64,000 nt of DNA from Miltoncostaea oceani. Lineage in GTDB: Bacteria > Actinomycetota > Thermoleophilia > Miltoncostaeales > Miltoncostaeaceae. A model generated the notes under the pieces. The model did not search any database and was not told the DNA's origin. It saw only the letters and a program-made list of their open reading frames with translations. Both the position numbers and the translations under genes were made by a program. This document shows, in pieces, positions 20,588 through 29,185 of the stretch. The DNA is taken from positions 1,997,001-2,061,000 of the forward strand of contig NZ_CP064356.1 in assembly GCF_018141545.1 (NCBI RefSeq), read 5' to 3'. Each line of letters starts with the position of its first letter. Positions within the stretch are counted from its first letter, which is position 1.

Positions 20588-21034
20588 TCACCATGTCCCG
20601 ACCTCCTCAACGGCGTTCGCCCGGCGCACGTGCTCCAGGGGGATCTCCATGACCCCGTCCTCGAGCTCGACGCGCACCGCGGCGTCGTCCGCGGCCACGA
20701 GCACGCCCGTGACCGACCTCGCGCCATCCTCGCGCTCCATCCTGATGCGGACCCTCCGGCCCACGGCCCTGCGGAAGTGCTCGGGCCGGCGCAGCGGCGG
20801 CTCGGGACCCGGCGACCAGACCTCGGCGCCGTGCTCCTCGAGGATCCCCGCGTCGTCCAGGGCCTTCGTCACCGCGACGCAGACCTCGTGGTCGACCCCG
20901 CCGGGGTGGTCCACGACCAGGCGCAGCATCGCGTCCGGACCGGCCAGCACCCTCAGCTCGAGCAGGTCGACCTCGGGCAGGGCAGCGGCCAGCGCCGTCT
21001 CGACGCGACGCTCGATCTCGTCATGGCCTGCCAT
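20588..21034 (-). CDS. rimP: Ribosome maturation factor RimP
   Basis: A 148-residue RimP, needed for 30S maturation. The N-terminal domain contains VDLLELRVL and LRLVVDHPGGVDHEVC with AVTKALDD. The C-terminal SH3-like part has VWSPGPEPPLRRPEHFRRAVG. ATG at 21034 has GGAGG 8 nt upstream; a GTG at 21043 falls inside that site. First gene of the rimP-nusA-ylxR-infB unit. Confidence 0.95.
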   Translation of the reverse strand: MAGHDEIERRVETALAAALPEVDLLELRVLAGPDAMLRLVVDHPGGVDHEVCVAVTKALDDAGILEEHGAEVWSPGPEPPLRRPEHFRRAVGRRVRIRMEREDGARSVTGVLVAADDAAVRVELEDGVMEIPLEHVRRANAVEEVGTW

Positions 21035-21075
21035 CGGCTGCACCTCCCTTCGGCGGGGACTCCGTCCGCGCCCAC

Positions 21076-21101
21076 AAAAAAGGTGGGTTCGTCACCCACC
21101 T
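21076..21101 (-). terminator. Intrinsic terminator / attenuator in the rimP leader
   Basis: On the minus strand an 8-bp stem (AGGTGGGT with ACCCACCT, loop GACGA) is followed directly by TTTTTT. It lies 42 nt before the rimP start and about 38 nt after a TATCGT -10 (21144-21139). It could terminate the degraded gene upstream. The promoter between the two makes an attenuator for the rimP-nusA-infB operon a good alternative. Confidence 0.75.
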
Positions 21102-21138
21102 CCGCCCGCACGCCTCACGTCATCCTCAGAGACAGGTG

Positions 21139-21144
21139 ACGATA
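21139..21144 (-). promoter_or_regulatory. Putative -10 of the rimP-nusA-infB operon
   Basis: TATCGT on the minus strand would place the transcript start near 21132, giving a ~98-nt leader that contains the hairpin with a U-tract. No clear -35. Confidence 0.45.
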
Positions 21145-21191
21145 GCACTCCGCCCCCGCCGCGTCCCGGCGCGGAGGGGGCGGAGCGGTGA

Positions 21192-21684
21192 TCAGGCCCC
21201 GTCCCCCGGCCGGTAGGTCCCGAAGCTCCAGAGGTTGCCCTCGGGGTCGCGCGCCGCGTAGTCGCGCGATCCGTAGTCCAGGTCGGCGAGCGGCCGGACG
21301 ACCTCCGCGCCGGCCGCGACGGCGCGGTCGTGGTGGGCGTCGGGGTCGTCCACCACGACGTAGACGGCGCCCGACCCCGGCGGCGGGGCGAGGGCCCCCC
21401 ACCCGTCCTCGCGCGCGGTGCCGAGCATCACGCGCGACGCGCCGTGCGCGAGCTCGGCGTGGGCGATCGTCCCGTCCCCGCCGGGGTGCACCCCGGCGGG
21501 GGCGAACCCCGAACCCGGCCCCCAGCCCGTCGATCGCGGCGGCGAGACGGCGTCCGAGCGCGTCGTCGAGGACGGCGAAGCGCGCGTCCCAGCCGGGGGC
21601 GTCGTGGAGGCGCTCCAGCAGCCGCGGGGCCTCCGCCCCGATCACGTCCTCCAGCTCGACCGTCCGGCGCGCCAGCGCGTGCAT
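21192..21684 (-). pseudogene. Fused remnant of an AraC regulator and a VOC protein
   Basis: The first part (TVELEDVIGAEAPRLLERL, ARFAVLDDALGRRLA) resembles the ligand-domain end of AraC-family regulators but lacks its beginning and the HTH. At about 21500-21530 the frame changes to a VOC C-terminal portion (GTIAHAELAHGASRVMLG, VYVVVDDPDAHHDRA, DPEGNLWSFGTYRP) that lacks its N-terminal strand. AraC and such VOC genes are often neighbours, so a deletion between the two is a simple origin. A GTG at 21491 would give a 99-residue truncated VOC, too short for the fold and without a Shine-Dalgarno. Confidence 0.6.
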
Positions 21685-21722
21685 CGATGGACGACCGCGT
21701 CATCGCCATCGGCCGAGGCCAC

Positions 21723-21728
21723 TACCAT
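21723..21728 (+). promoter_or_regulatory. Leaderless -10 of the VOC gene
   Basis: TACCAT is followed by six C residues and then the ATG at 21735. There is no Shine-Dalgarno, so transcript start and start codon probably coincide. Confidence 0.5.
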
Positions 21729-21734
21729 CCCCCC

Positions 21735-22088
21735 ATGACCGATCCCGCGCCCCGTGACCCCCACATGCTCGTCGAGTTCCCCGCCGACGACCCCGAGCGC
21801 GCCGTGCGCTTCTGGGAGGGCGTGCTCGACCGGCCGCTCGCGCCGCGGCGCGATGACCAGGGCGAGGGCTGGCAGACGACCGGGGACGGGGCGGCGATGG
21901 GCGTCCACCCGCGGGCGAGCGGACCCGGTGACCGGGTGTCCCTCCCCTACTTCGCGGTCGACGACGTCGAGGCCGCGCTCGCCCGCGTGACCGACCTGGG
22001 CGGCTCCGTCGTCCACGCCGGCGGGCGGTGGGCGATCTGCCGCGACTCCGAGGGCAGCCCGTTCGGCCTGGGGCCGCTCGCGGCCTGA
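21735..22088 (+). CDS. VOC family (glyoxalase-like) protein
   Basis: A 117-residue two-module VOC protein: MLVEFPADDPERAVRFWEGVL, then GDRVSLPYFAVDDVEAALARV and a final FGLGPL. Related proteins are often annotated as glyoxalase or bleomycin-resistance family, but the substrate is unknown. The first module starts with VEF rather than a metal-binding HVx, so metal binding is doubtful. Short spacing to the convergent dtd. Confidence 0.8.
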   Translation: MTDPAPRDPHMLVEFPADDPERAVRFWEGVLDRPLAPRRDDQGEGWQTTGDGAAMGVHPRASGPGDRVSLPYFAVDDVEAALARVTDLGGSVVHAGGRWAICRDSEGSPFGLGPLAA

Positions 22089-22094
22089 ACCGGG

Positions 22095-22565
22095 TCAGGC
22101 GCTGCGGCGGGGGCCCGTGAGGTCGTCGCCGTCGAGCACGATCGTGACCGGGCCGTCGTTCTCCAGCGTCACGGCCATCGTGGCGCCGAACCGCCCCCGG
22201 GCGACCGGGACGCCGTGCGCCTCCACCGCGGTGGCGTAGGCCTCCACCAGTCCCTCGGCGTCGCCGGGCCGTGCGGCGCGCGACCACGACGGCCGGTTGC
22301 CGCGGCGCACGTCGGCGAGGAGCGTGAACTGGCTGACGCAGAGCAGGGCGGCGCCGTCGACCGCCGTCAGCGGCAGGTCGAACGGCCGGTCGCCGGCCGC
22401 GAACAGGCGCAGGCGGACGGTCTTGTCGGCGAGACGCCGGGCCTCGGCCGCGTCGTCGCCGTCCGCCACCCCGACCAGCGCGAGGAGCCCGGCGGCGATC
22501 TCGCCGACGACCGCGCCCTCCACCTCGACCCGGGCCCACCGGACCCTCTGCAGCACCACGCGCAC
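22095..22565 (-). CDS. dtd: D-aminoacyl-tRNA deacylase
   Basis: Dtd hydrolyses D-aminoacyl-tRNA and mischarged Gly-tRNA(Ala), recycling tRNA. The 156 residues contain the N-terminal MRVVLQRVRWARVEV, the SQFTLLADVRRGNRPS active-site motif and the NDGPVTI motif near the C-terminus. GTG start 6 nt after a TAGGCT -10, without Shine-Dalgarno. Confidence 0.96.
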   Translation of the reverse strand: MRVVLQRVRWARVEVEGAVVGEIAAGLLALVGVADGDDAAEARRLADKTVRLRLFAAGDRPFDLPLTAVDGAALLCVSQFTLLADVRRGNRPSWSRAARPGDAEGLVEAYATAVEAHGVPVARGRFGATMAVTLENDGPVTIVLDGDDLTGPRRSA

Positions 22566-22571
22566 CGGCGG

Positions 22572-22621
22572 AGCCTACGCGCGCCGGTGGCGGGGTCGGG
22601 ACCGCCCGGCGCGGGTAGCAT
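22572..22621. promoter_or_regulatory. Divergent leaderless promoters of dtd and the YbjN gene
   Basis: TAGGCT (22577-22572, minus) is 6 nt from the dtd GTG. TAGCAT (22616-22621, plus) is 6 nt from the YbjN-family ATG. Neither start has a Shine-Dalgarno. Confidence 0.55.
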
Positions 22622-22627
22622 CGCGGC

Positions 22628-23086
22628 ATGGACGACGCCGCCCCCGCACGCATCTCCGCCCACCTCGAGGAGATCGGCGCCGACACCGAGCGCCGCGGCG
22701 ACCGCGAGTGGGTGGTGCAGGTGCCGTGCACGAAGCGCGGCGCGATCGGGGTGCTGCTGCAGGCCCGCGAGCGGACGCTGCTGCTGCGGGCGTTCGTGGT
22801 CCGCGGCCCGGACCGCGCGCACGCGGACGTCTACGCCCGCCTGCTCCACAAGAACCTGGCGATCCGCGACTGGCGGTTCGGCATCGACGGCCACGGCGAC
22901 ATCTACGCCGTCGCCGACACCCCGCTCGACGGGCTCGACGGCGACCGCATCGACGGGCTGCTCGGCGCGCTCAGCACGCTCGTGGACGAGACGTTCGAGA
23001 GCATCGTCCGCATGGGCTTCGACGTCCCCGAGGGCATCGAGTTCCGGCCGCCGCCGCGCATGGACGAGGCGGCCGGCCGCACCTGA
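22628..23086 (+). CDS. YbjN-domain protein
   Basis: A 152-residue soluble protein matching the YbjN/type III chaperone-like pattern: an N-terminal helix, strands WVVQVPCTKRGAIGVLLQ and LLLRAFVV, then HADVYARLLHKNLAIRDWRFGID and a long C-terminal helix (GALSTLVDETFESIVRMG). Function in actinobacteria is not established. ATG with a leaderless-type -10. Confidence 0.75.
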   Translation: MDDAAPARISAHLEEIGADTERRGDREWVVQVPCTKRGAIGVLLQARERTLLLRAFVVRGPDRAHADVYARLLHKNLAIRDWRFGIDGHGDIYAVADTPLDGLDGDRIDGLLGALSTLVDETFESIVRMGFDVPEGIEFRPPPRMDEAAGRT

Positions 23087-23089
23087 GCC

Positions 23090-23431
23090 TCAGCGGCCCG
23101 CGGCCTCCGGGAGGCCGGTGCCGAACAGGCGGGCCAGGCGGTAGTGGCGGGCGGCGAGCGGGTCGCCGAGGCGCGAGAGGGACCGCGCCAGCCCGTAGTG
23201 GGCGTATCCGTCGGTCGGCGACAGCTCGACCGCCGCGCCGAACTCCTCGGCGGCCCGGGCGTAGGAGCGCGCCGCGAGGTACGCGCGGCCGAGGGCCTCG
23301 CGGATCGACCCCTTGTCCGGCTCCAGCGCCTTCGCCCGCTCCAGGGCGATCGCCGCCTGGTCGAACTCCCGGACCTGCAGCAGCCACTGGCCGTTGCAGA
23401 AGGCCTCGTACGCGTCGGCGCCGTCGCTCAT
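23090..23431 (-). CDS. Tetratricopeptide-repeat protein
   Basis: A 113-residue all-helical protein with about three TPR units (AYEAFCNGQWLLQVREFDQA, GSIREALGRAYLAARSYARA, DGYAHYGLARSLSRLGD). It probably serves protein-protein contacts. It overlaps the 3' end of the transglutaminase gene by 4 bp. It also has TACGGT 6 nt before its ATG, so it may be transcribed with the upstream MoxR cluster and also on its own. Confidence 0.88.
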   Translation of the reverse strand: MSDGADAYEAFCNGQWLLQVREFDQAAIALERAKALEPDKGSIREALGRAYLAARSYARAAEEFGAAVELSPTDGYAHYGLARSLSRLGDPLAARHYRLARLFGTGLPEAAGR

Positions 23432-25749
23432 CGGTCGACCGTAGCGCGCCGCGGCCGCCGCACGCCGAGCGCCGTCAGCACCCGCACGAGCGGCGTCGCC
23501 TGGCGCCGGACGGCGCGGCGCAGGCGGGCCGACTCGCGCCAGGCGGCGGCGGCGGCCCCCGGCGGGGGCGCATCGGGGGCGTACCGGGCGAGGGCGGCGC
23601 GGCGGTAGAGCCCCGACGGGTCGACGCCGGTGGCGGCGCGGATCGCGGCGGCCCGCTCGGTGGCGGATCCCGCGACGGGCGGGGCCCACCCGAGGGGCGC
23701 GATGGAGGCCTCCAGCTCCCGCGCCGCGGCGGTCACGCGGGTGCGCTCGTCGCCGCGGTGGCGGCCGCGCAGGCGGCGCACGGCGCGACCCACCGGGGCC
23801 GCGAGGGCCGCGACGAGGAGGATCAGGGCGGCGACCGCGGGCCAGTCCGCGCCGCCGGGACCGGAGTCCGGCGGAGACGAGACGGGGACGGGGTCGGCGG
23901 GGATCGGCTCGCGCTCGGCGGGCACGTCGGGCGTGACGGGGGCCGGCGGGGAGACCGCGGCGTCGGCGATGCCGCCGAGGTCGATGTCGATCGGCGTCGG
24001 CGCGTAGTCGGGTGACGACACCGATGCCGGGTTCGGCACGGAGCGGCCGGGGGTCGGGTCGAACGGGATCCAGCCCTCGCCCGGGAACCACACCTCCACC
24101 CAGGAGTGGGCGTCGCGGTCGAGCACGACCCAGCGGTCCTCCGCGGAGTCGTAGCGCCCGCCGGTGTACCCGACGGCGACGCGGGCGGGGATGCCGAGCG
24201 ACCGGACCATCACCGCCATCGACCCGGCGAAGTGCTGGCAGAAGCCGCGGCGGCTGCCGAGCAGGAAGTCGACCAGCGGCGGGGGCGTCCCCGCCGTGCC
24301 GCCCGACCAGTCGTCGGGGACGCTCGTCGGGTACGGCGGCGCCTCGTCGTAGACGTAGGAGCGGCGCAGGTGCGCCTCGATGCGGTTCACCGCCGCGTAG
24401 GCGGTGGGGGCGTCGCCGATGACGTCCCGCGCGAGGGTGGCGACCGGGCCGTAGGCGCCGAGGCGCGCCGGGTCGACGCGGAACCCGCTCCCCCACAGCG
24501 GCACCTCGACGCCCGGCGTGGAGTAGTCGGGGCGCAGCGTCGTGGACCCGGCGGGGACCTCGTCGCCGCGGTACGCCGGCGCGGCGCCCAGCTCGGCGGG
24601 GGTCGGGCGCGGGACGCGCGTGCGCACCGTGTAGCGGTCGCCGGGCCCGAGGGCGCGCTCGAGGCGCACCGCGTCGCCCACCAGGTCGGCGGTGCCGGTG
24701 ATCGCGCCGTTGATGCGCTGCGGCCGCCCCGACGCCATCACGACCTGGGTGCGGGCGCCGCGGAGGGTGATCGTCTGGATGGCGTCGGGTTCGTCCGCGA
24801 CGGTCGGGTCGGGCGGCAGGCGCAGCACGCCGTCGCGCACGGGCAGGCCTGGCGACGGCCCGCTGTCGGCGAGGGTGAAGGCCACGCCGTCGAAGGCGTC
24901 GAGGCTCACCGCGCGCAGCGGCAGCGACCGCTCGGCTTGGACGGTGAGGGCGACCCGGGGGGTCGTCGGCCAGTCGAGCTTGCCGTAGTCCTGGCGCAGG
25001 TCGAGGCCACCGGTGGACGTGTCGCCCGACGTGCCGACCTCCCAGTCCTTCCAGCTCCACCACCCGTCGCCCGCCTGGGCGGGGCCGGGGCCGAGTCCCG
25101 CCGCGAGGGCGACGGCCACGCCGCCGAACGCGAGGGCGCCCCCCGCACGCCGCAGGGTCGCCCCGCCGCCGGCCGACCCGGCGCCGAGGGCGAGCACCGC
25201 GACGAGCGCGGCGAGCGCGAGGGCCCCGGCGGCGGCGCCCGAGGCGGGGGGCTCCACGGTCCACCGGTAGGCGAGGCCGACGCCGACGAGCACGAGACCC
25301 GCGACCGGTCGGCGGCGGGCCAGGATCTGCCAGGCGGCGCCGCCCGCGAGCACGGCGAGCGCCACGTCGAGCAGGGCGACGAGCTCGGGCTTCTCCGACG
25401 GGTCGACCGGCAGCCCCGACTCGGATCCGCTGGCGAGGCCGTCGGGGATCAGGGACCGCACGTCGGACCACGCGCCGCCGTCGAGCAGGGGCAGCGCGAC
25501 CGGCGACAGCCGCAGGGCCATCGCGAGCACGCCGAGGACGGCGACGGCGACGGCGGCGCCGACCAGGGCGCCGCGGCGGCGGGGGGCCAGGGTGGCGACC
25601 GCGGGCAGGCACGCGAACAGGCAGAGCAGCAGCGTCCGTCCGCCGGGGACGCCGGCGTAGAGGCCCGACCAGGCGATGCCGAGCACGGCGACGGCGATCG
25701 CGGCGGCCGCGGCCGCGCCGGCCGCCGGTGCGCGGGCCCCCGGGGTCAC
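23428..25749 (-). CDS. TgpA-like membrane transglutaminase protein
   Basis: A 773-residue membrane protein with about six N-terminal transmembrane segments (for example AAAAAAIAVAVLGIAWSGLY), an extracytoplasmic transglutaminase-like core and a C-terminal segment near VAALILLVAALAAPVG. The papain-like triad is present: Cys in RRGFCQHFAGS, His in RDAHSWVEVW, Asp in PFDPTPG. Such proteins (DUF3488-transglutaminase-DUF4129) accompany MoxR and DUF58; the substrate is unknown, peptidoglycan or protein crosslinks being candidates. GTG start overlaps the DUF58 stop as GTGA. Confidence 0.92.
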   Translation of the reverse strand: MTPGARAPAAGAAAAAAIAVAVLGIAWSGLYAGVPGGRTLLLCLFACLPAVATLAPRRRGALVGAAVAVAVLGVLAMALRLSPVALPLLDGGAWSDVRSLIPDGLASGSESGLPVDPSEKPELVALLDVALAVLAGGAAWQILARRRPVAGLVLVGVGLAYRWTVEPPASGAAAGALALAALVAVLALGAGSAGGGATLRRAGGALAFGGVAVALAAGLGPGPAQAGDGWWSWKDWEVGTSGDTSTGGLDLRQDYGKLDWPTTPRVALTVQAERSLPLRAVSLDAFDGVAFTLADSGPSPGLPVRDGVLRLPPDPTVADEPDAIQTITLRGARTQVVMASGRPQRINGAITGTADLVGDAVRLERALGPGDRYTVRTRVPRPTPAELGAAPAYRGDEVPAGSTTLRPDYSTPGVEVPLWGSGFRVDPARLGAYGPVATLARDVIGDAPTAYAAVNRIEAHLRRSYVYDEAPPYPTSVPDDWSGGTAGTPPPLVDFLLGSRRGFCQHFAGSMAVMVRSLGIPARVAVGYTGGRYDSAEDRWVVLDRDAHSWVEVWFPGEGWIPFDPTPGRSVPNPASVSSPDYAPTPIDIDLGGIADAAVSPPAPVTPDVPAEREPIPADPVPVSSPPDSGPGGADWPAVAALILLVAALAAPVGRAVRRLRGRHRGDERTRVTAAARELEASIAPLGWAPPVAGSATERAAAIRAATGVDPSGLYRRAALARYAPDAPPPGAAAAAWRESARLRRAVRRQATPLVRVLTALGVRRPRRATVDR

Positions 25750-26924
25750 CGCGCCACCGCCCCGGCCGGCGCGGGCGCCGCGGACAGGGCCGACGCCACG
25801 CGGCCGGGACCGGGGATGACGACGACCTCGGCGCCCGCCGCCATCAGGTCGCCCGCGCCCGCCGCCGCGGGGCCGCTCACCACCACCGCGACGCCGGTCC
25901 CCCGGGCCCGCGCCCGGGCGACGGCGGCGGGCAGCGCGGGATCCCCTGCGCTGGTCACGACGATCGCGGTGTCGGGGGCGTCGGGTCCCCCCGCCTCACC
26001 GGCGAGCGCGAGCGCCGCCCCGCGGGAGCCGCCGGCCTCGACGCGCGCGAGCGCCACCTCGATGACCGGCCACGTCGCGAGGGCGGAGGTGATCCGGGCC
26101 GGGGTGCGTCCCGTGTGGGACAGGGCGACCGGCTCGCCCGCCGCGCAGAGGTGGCGGGCGAGGGCGGCGGCGGCCGTGACCGCCGTCTCGAAGTCCTCCC
26201 CCGGCGGCCCGGCGCCGTCGAGCAGGACGAGGGTGGAGCGGCCCGACCCCTCGGGGGCGCGGAGCTCCTTCGTCTGCAGCCGCCCCCGCTTCGCCGTCTG
26301 CGCCCAGTGGACCCGCGACAGCGGGTCGCCCGCCTGGTACTCGCGCACCCGGTCGAGCTCGCCGAACCCCGAGTCGGCGCGGCGGCGGCGCGGCCCGCGG
26401 CCGGGCGCGCGCATCCCGAGGGGCATCCGGCCGATCGCCGGCGCCGCCGGCACCACCAGCAGCCGGTCGTCGCCGCCGCCCGCGCGGGATCGGCGCGCCA
26501 ACCCGAACGGGTCCCGCACGGTCACCCGCGGCGGGGGGAGCCGGTGGTCGCCGCGCACCGCGGTCAGGATCCACCCGTCCCGGGTGGGCACCGGCTCGCC
26601 GGGGCCGCGGGCGGTGCCGAGGCCGGGGTCGACGTCGACGTCGAGGAGGCGGTCGAGGCCGGTGCGGTGCGCCCAGCCCGACCGGTGCGCCGTGATGCGG
26701 ACCTCGTCCCCCGCCGGGCAGCGCGCGGGGGCGAGCCGGCGCTCGACCCGCAGCCCCGACGCGGCGACCCAGACGACGAGGGTCACGAGGACGGGCAGCG
26801 CGATCAGGCCCGCGCCGAGGGTGGCGAGCGCGGGGGTGCCGAAGCCCCCGCTCGCGACGAGGGCCGCCGCCCCGGCGAGCGCCAGGCCGAGCGCCCGCGC
26901 GGGAGCGCCGGCCCCCCGGGTCAC
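25746..26924 (-). CDS. DUF58 / vWA-like protein
   Basis: A 392-residue protein with two N-terminal membrane helices (ALGLALAGAAALVASGG and ALATLGAGLIALPVLVTLVV), then a DUF58 domain with the signature VREYQAGDPLSRVHW and a von Willebrand A-like fold (LVLLDGAG). The family works with MoxR AAA+ ATPases, probably as the client or MIDAS partner. GTG start overlaps the MoxR stop as GTGA. Confidence 0.92.
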   Translation of the reverse strand: MTRGAGAPARALGLALAGAAALVASGGFGTPALATLGAGLIALPVLVTLVVWVAASGLRVERRLAPARCPAGDEVRITAHRSGWAHRTGLDRLLDVDVDPGLGTARGPGEPVPTRDGWILTAVRGDHRLPPPRVTVRDPFGLARRSRAGGGDDRLLVVPAAPAIGRMPLGMRAPGRGPRRRRADSGFGELDRVREYQAGDPLSRVHWAQTAKRGRLQTKELRAPEGSGRSTLVLLDGAGPPGEDFETAVTAAAALARHLCAAGEPVALSHTGRTPARITSALATWPVIEVALARVEAGGSRGAALALAGEAGGPDAPDTAIVVTSAGDPALPAAVARARARGTGVAVVVSGPAAAGAGDLMAAGAEVVVIPGPGRVASALSAAPAPAGAVAR

Positions 26925-27826
26925 AGCGGGACGGGCACCGCGTCGAGGGCGTCCGCCACGACCTCCTCGGCGGACGCGCCGCGGGCTCGGGCGTCGGGCG
27001 TCAGGATCAGCCGGTGGGCGAGCACGCTGCGCCCCAGGCCGCGGACGTCGTCGGGGAGCGCGTAGCCGCGTCCCTCGATCACGGCGCGCGCCTTCGCGGC
27101 CCGCAGCAGCGCCAGGCCGGCGCGGGGGCTCGCGCCGAGCTGGATGCGCGCGTCGCGCCGGGTCGCCTCGACCAGGCCGACGACGTACGCCGCGAGCGCC
27201 GGGTCGGCGTGGACGCGGTCGACGACGTCGCGCGCCGCGACGATCGCGGCGACGTCCGCGACGGGTGCGACGTGGTCGAGGGCATCGCGCGCCGCCAGGT
27301 CGAGCAGCATCGCGGCCTCGTCGCCGGGCGCCGGGTAGCCGATCGCGATGCGCACCGCGAAGCGGTCGAGCTGGGCCTCGGGGAGCGGGAAGGTGCCCTC
27401 GTACTCGACGGGGTTCTGGGTGGCGATGATGATGAACGGCAGGGGCAGCACGCGGGTCTCGCCGTCGACGGTGACCTGCCCCTCCTCCATGCACTCGAGG
27501 AGCGCCGACTGGGTCTTCGGCGAGGCGCGGTTGATCTCGTCGACGAGGACGACGTTCGCGAAGACGGGGCCGGGCCGGAACAGGAACTCCGCGGCGTTCT
27601 GGTCCCAGACGGTGACGCCGGTGACGTCGGCGGGCAGCAGGTCGGCGGTGCACTGCAGCCGCGAGTAGTCGCAGCCCGCGGCGCGCGCCAGGCTCTTCGC
27701 GAGGACGGTCTTCCCCACCCCGGGGACGTCCTCGATCATCACGTGGCCACCCGACAGCAGCGCGACGACGCACGTCTCGATGACGACGCGGGGGGCGCGG
27801 ACCGCCCGCGCGCACGCGTCGGTCAA
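26921..27826 (-). CDS. MoxR family AAA+ ATPase
   Basis: A 301-residue MoxR ATPase: Walker A DVPGVGKTVLAKS, Walker B VVLVDEINRASPKTQ, sensor IATQNPVEYEGTFPLPEAQLDRF, and lid helices (LGASPRAGLALLRAAKA). MoxR proteins act as chaperones that activate vWA-domain partners, here the adjacent DUF58 protein. TTG at 27826 is the nearest standard start and gives a slightly short N-terminus; an in-frame CTG farther upstream would add the usual extra helix. Confidence 0.92.
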   Translation of the reverse strand: MTDACARAVRAPRVVIETCVVALLSGGHVMIEDVPGVGKTVLAKSLARAAGCDYSRLQCTADLLPADVTGVTVWDQNAAEFLFRPGPVFANVVLVDEINRASPKTQSALLECMEEGQVTVDGETRVLPLPFIIIATQNPVEYEGTFPLPEAQLDRFAVRIAIGYPAPGDEAAMLLDLAARDALDHVAPVADVAAIVAARDVVDRVHADPALAAYVVGLVEATRRDARIQLGASPRAGLALLRAAKARAVIEGRGYALPDDVRGLGRSVLAHRLILTPDARARGASAEEVVADALDAVPVPL

Positions 27827-27944
27827 CGCACCGGCGAGCGCGGTGACCGGGTCCAGCTCGTCGGCCCGGAGCGGCGAGGTGGCGAGGGACGAGGACGTGT
27901 CCCGAGGGTAGACGATCGCGCCCCGGGCGCGACCCCCGGCGGGC

Positions 27945-29142
27945 CTACGGGCGAGGCGCCAGCGTCACGGCGCGGCGGGCCGTGACGCGCCAGGCCCCGG
28001 CGGCGCGCTCGCGCACCGTGAGCGTCGCCCGGGTGCGCGGCGCGAGGGCCCGGCGGTCGGACGCACCGAGCCGCAGGCGACGGCCGCCCGCCGGCCGGGA
28101 CCCGCGGAGAACGGGCCGGACGCGAGGACGCGGCCGGCGGCGGTGAGCGTCACCCGCCCGGAGCAGCGCGCCGCGCCGCACGCGACCGACCACCGACCGA
28201 GACGCCGCCGCGCCGCACCGGCAGGGCGGCCGGGCCGACGCCGCGGGGCGTCGCGACCGGACGGGGCGAGGACCGCGGCGTGGGGGCCGGGGCCGGGGTC
28301 GCGGGCGCCGGGGCCGGGGGCGCGGGCGGCGGTCCAGGCGCGCGCGTCCGACCATCCCCCCTCGATCCAGGCGAGGAGGGCGCGGCCGTCCCCGGCGAGG
28401 GACAGGGTCGCGTCGCGCCGGGAGGCCGTCGTCGAGGTGATCGTGGCCGGCGCGCCCCACGCGCCTGCGCGTCGCGCGTGGCGACCTGCACCGCGCCGGA
28501 TCCGCTCTCGAGGGTCCAGGCGGCGAGCACCCCGCCGTCGCCGGTGGCGGCCAGGCCGACCGACGGGCCGACGGCGTCGGGCGAGAGAGACACCGGCGTG
28601 GTCCAGGTCCCGTCGGGCCCGGACGAGGCGGTCGCGAGCCGGAAGGGCTCGCTCGACGTCCAGGCGAGGACGACGTGTCCCGCCGCGTCGACGGTGGCGA
28701 ACGCCTGGGTGTCGGTGCGCAGGCACGAGGAGGTGGCGAGCACCACGGGGGTCCCCCACTCCCCGCCGGGGGGCCGCTGGGCGGCCTCGACCCGCCAGGT
28801 CCCGGACGCGCACCGGGTCCAGGCGGCGACGGTGCGGCCGGAGGGGTCGACGACGATGACCGGGGGGTTGACGACGCTCGACCCGGAGACGAGGACCGTC
28901 GGCTCCCCCCAGCCGGTGCCCGGCTCGCGCGCGACGGCGACGACGGGGAACGCCGAGCCGGTGTAGCCGCTCCACGCGGCCGCCGCGTGGCCGTCCGGCG
29001 CGGCGTCGAGGGACGGCGTCCCCATCCAGCCGGCGGGGTTCGCCGGTGAGGGCAGCTCGGTCCACCCGGTGCCGAGCGCGGGCGGGGCGGCCACGGCGGC
29101 CATCGCGAGGCCGAGGGTGAGCAGGGATCGGATCCGGGCCAC
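27945..29142 (-). pseudogene. Secreted beta-rich protein, frame broken at two or more sites
   Basis: The N-terminus is a signal peptide (SLLTLGLAMAAVAAPPALG). Repeated strand units follow (AAPDGHAAAAWSGY, VVDPSGRTVAAWTR, TVDAAGHVVLAWTSS, GDGRALLAWIEG), suggesting a beta-propeller of about 50-residue blades. A proline-rich linker and a C-terminal domain with two cysteines (SVACGAARCSGRVTL) end the protein. The frame changes near 28464 and near 28093, each fixed by adding one base to a short G/C run, and probably twice more in the linker. The GTG start is only 1 nt from GGAGG, so the true start is unsure. Function unknown. Confidence 0.65.
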
Positions 29143-29185
29143 ACCTCCGGATCGGCCGGGCCGGGGCCCGTCGTGACCGGCCGGC

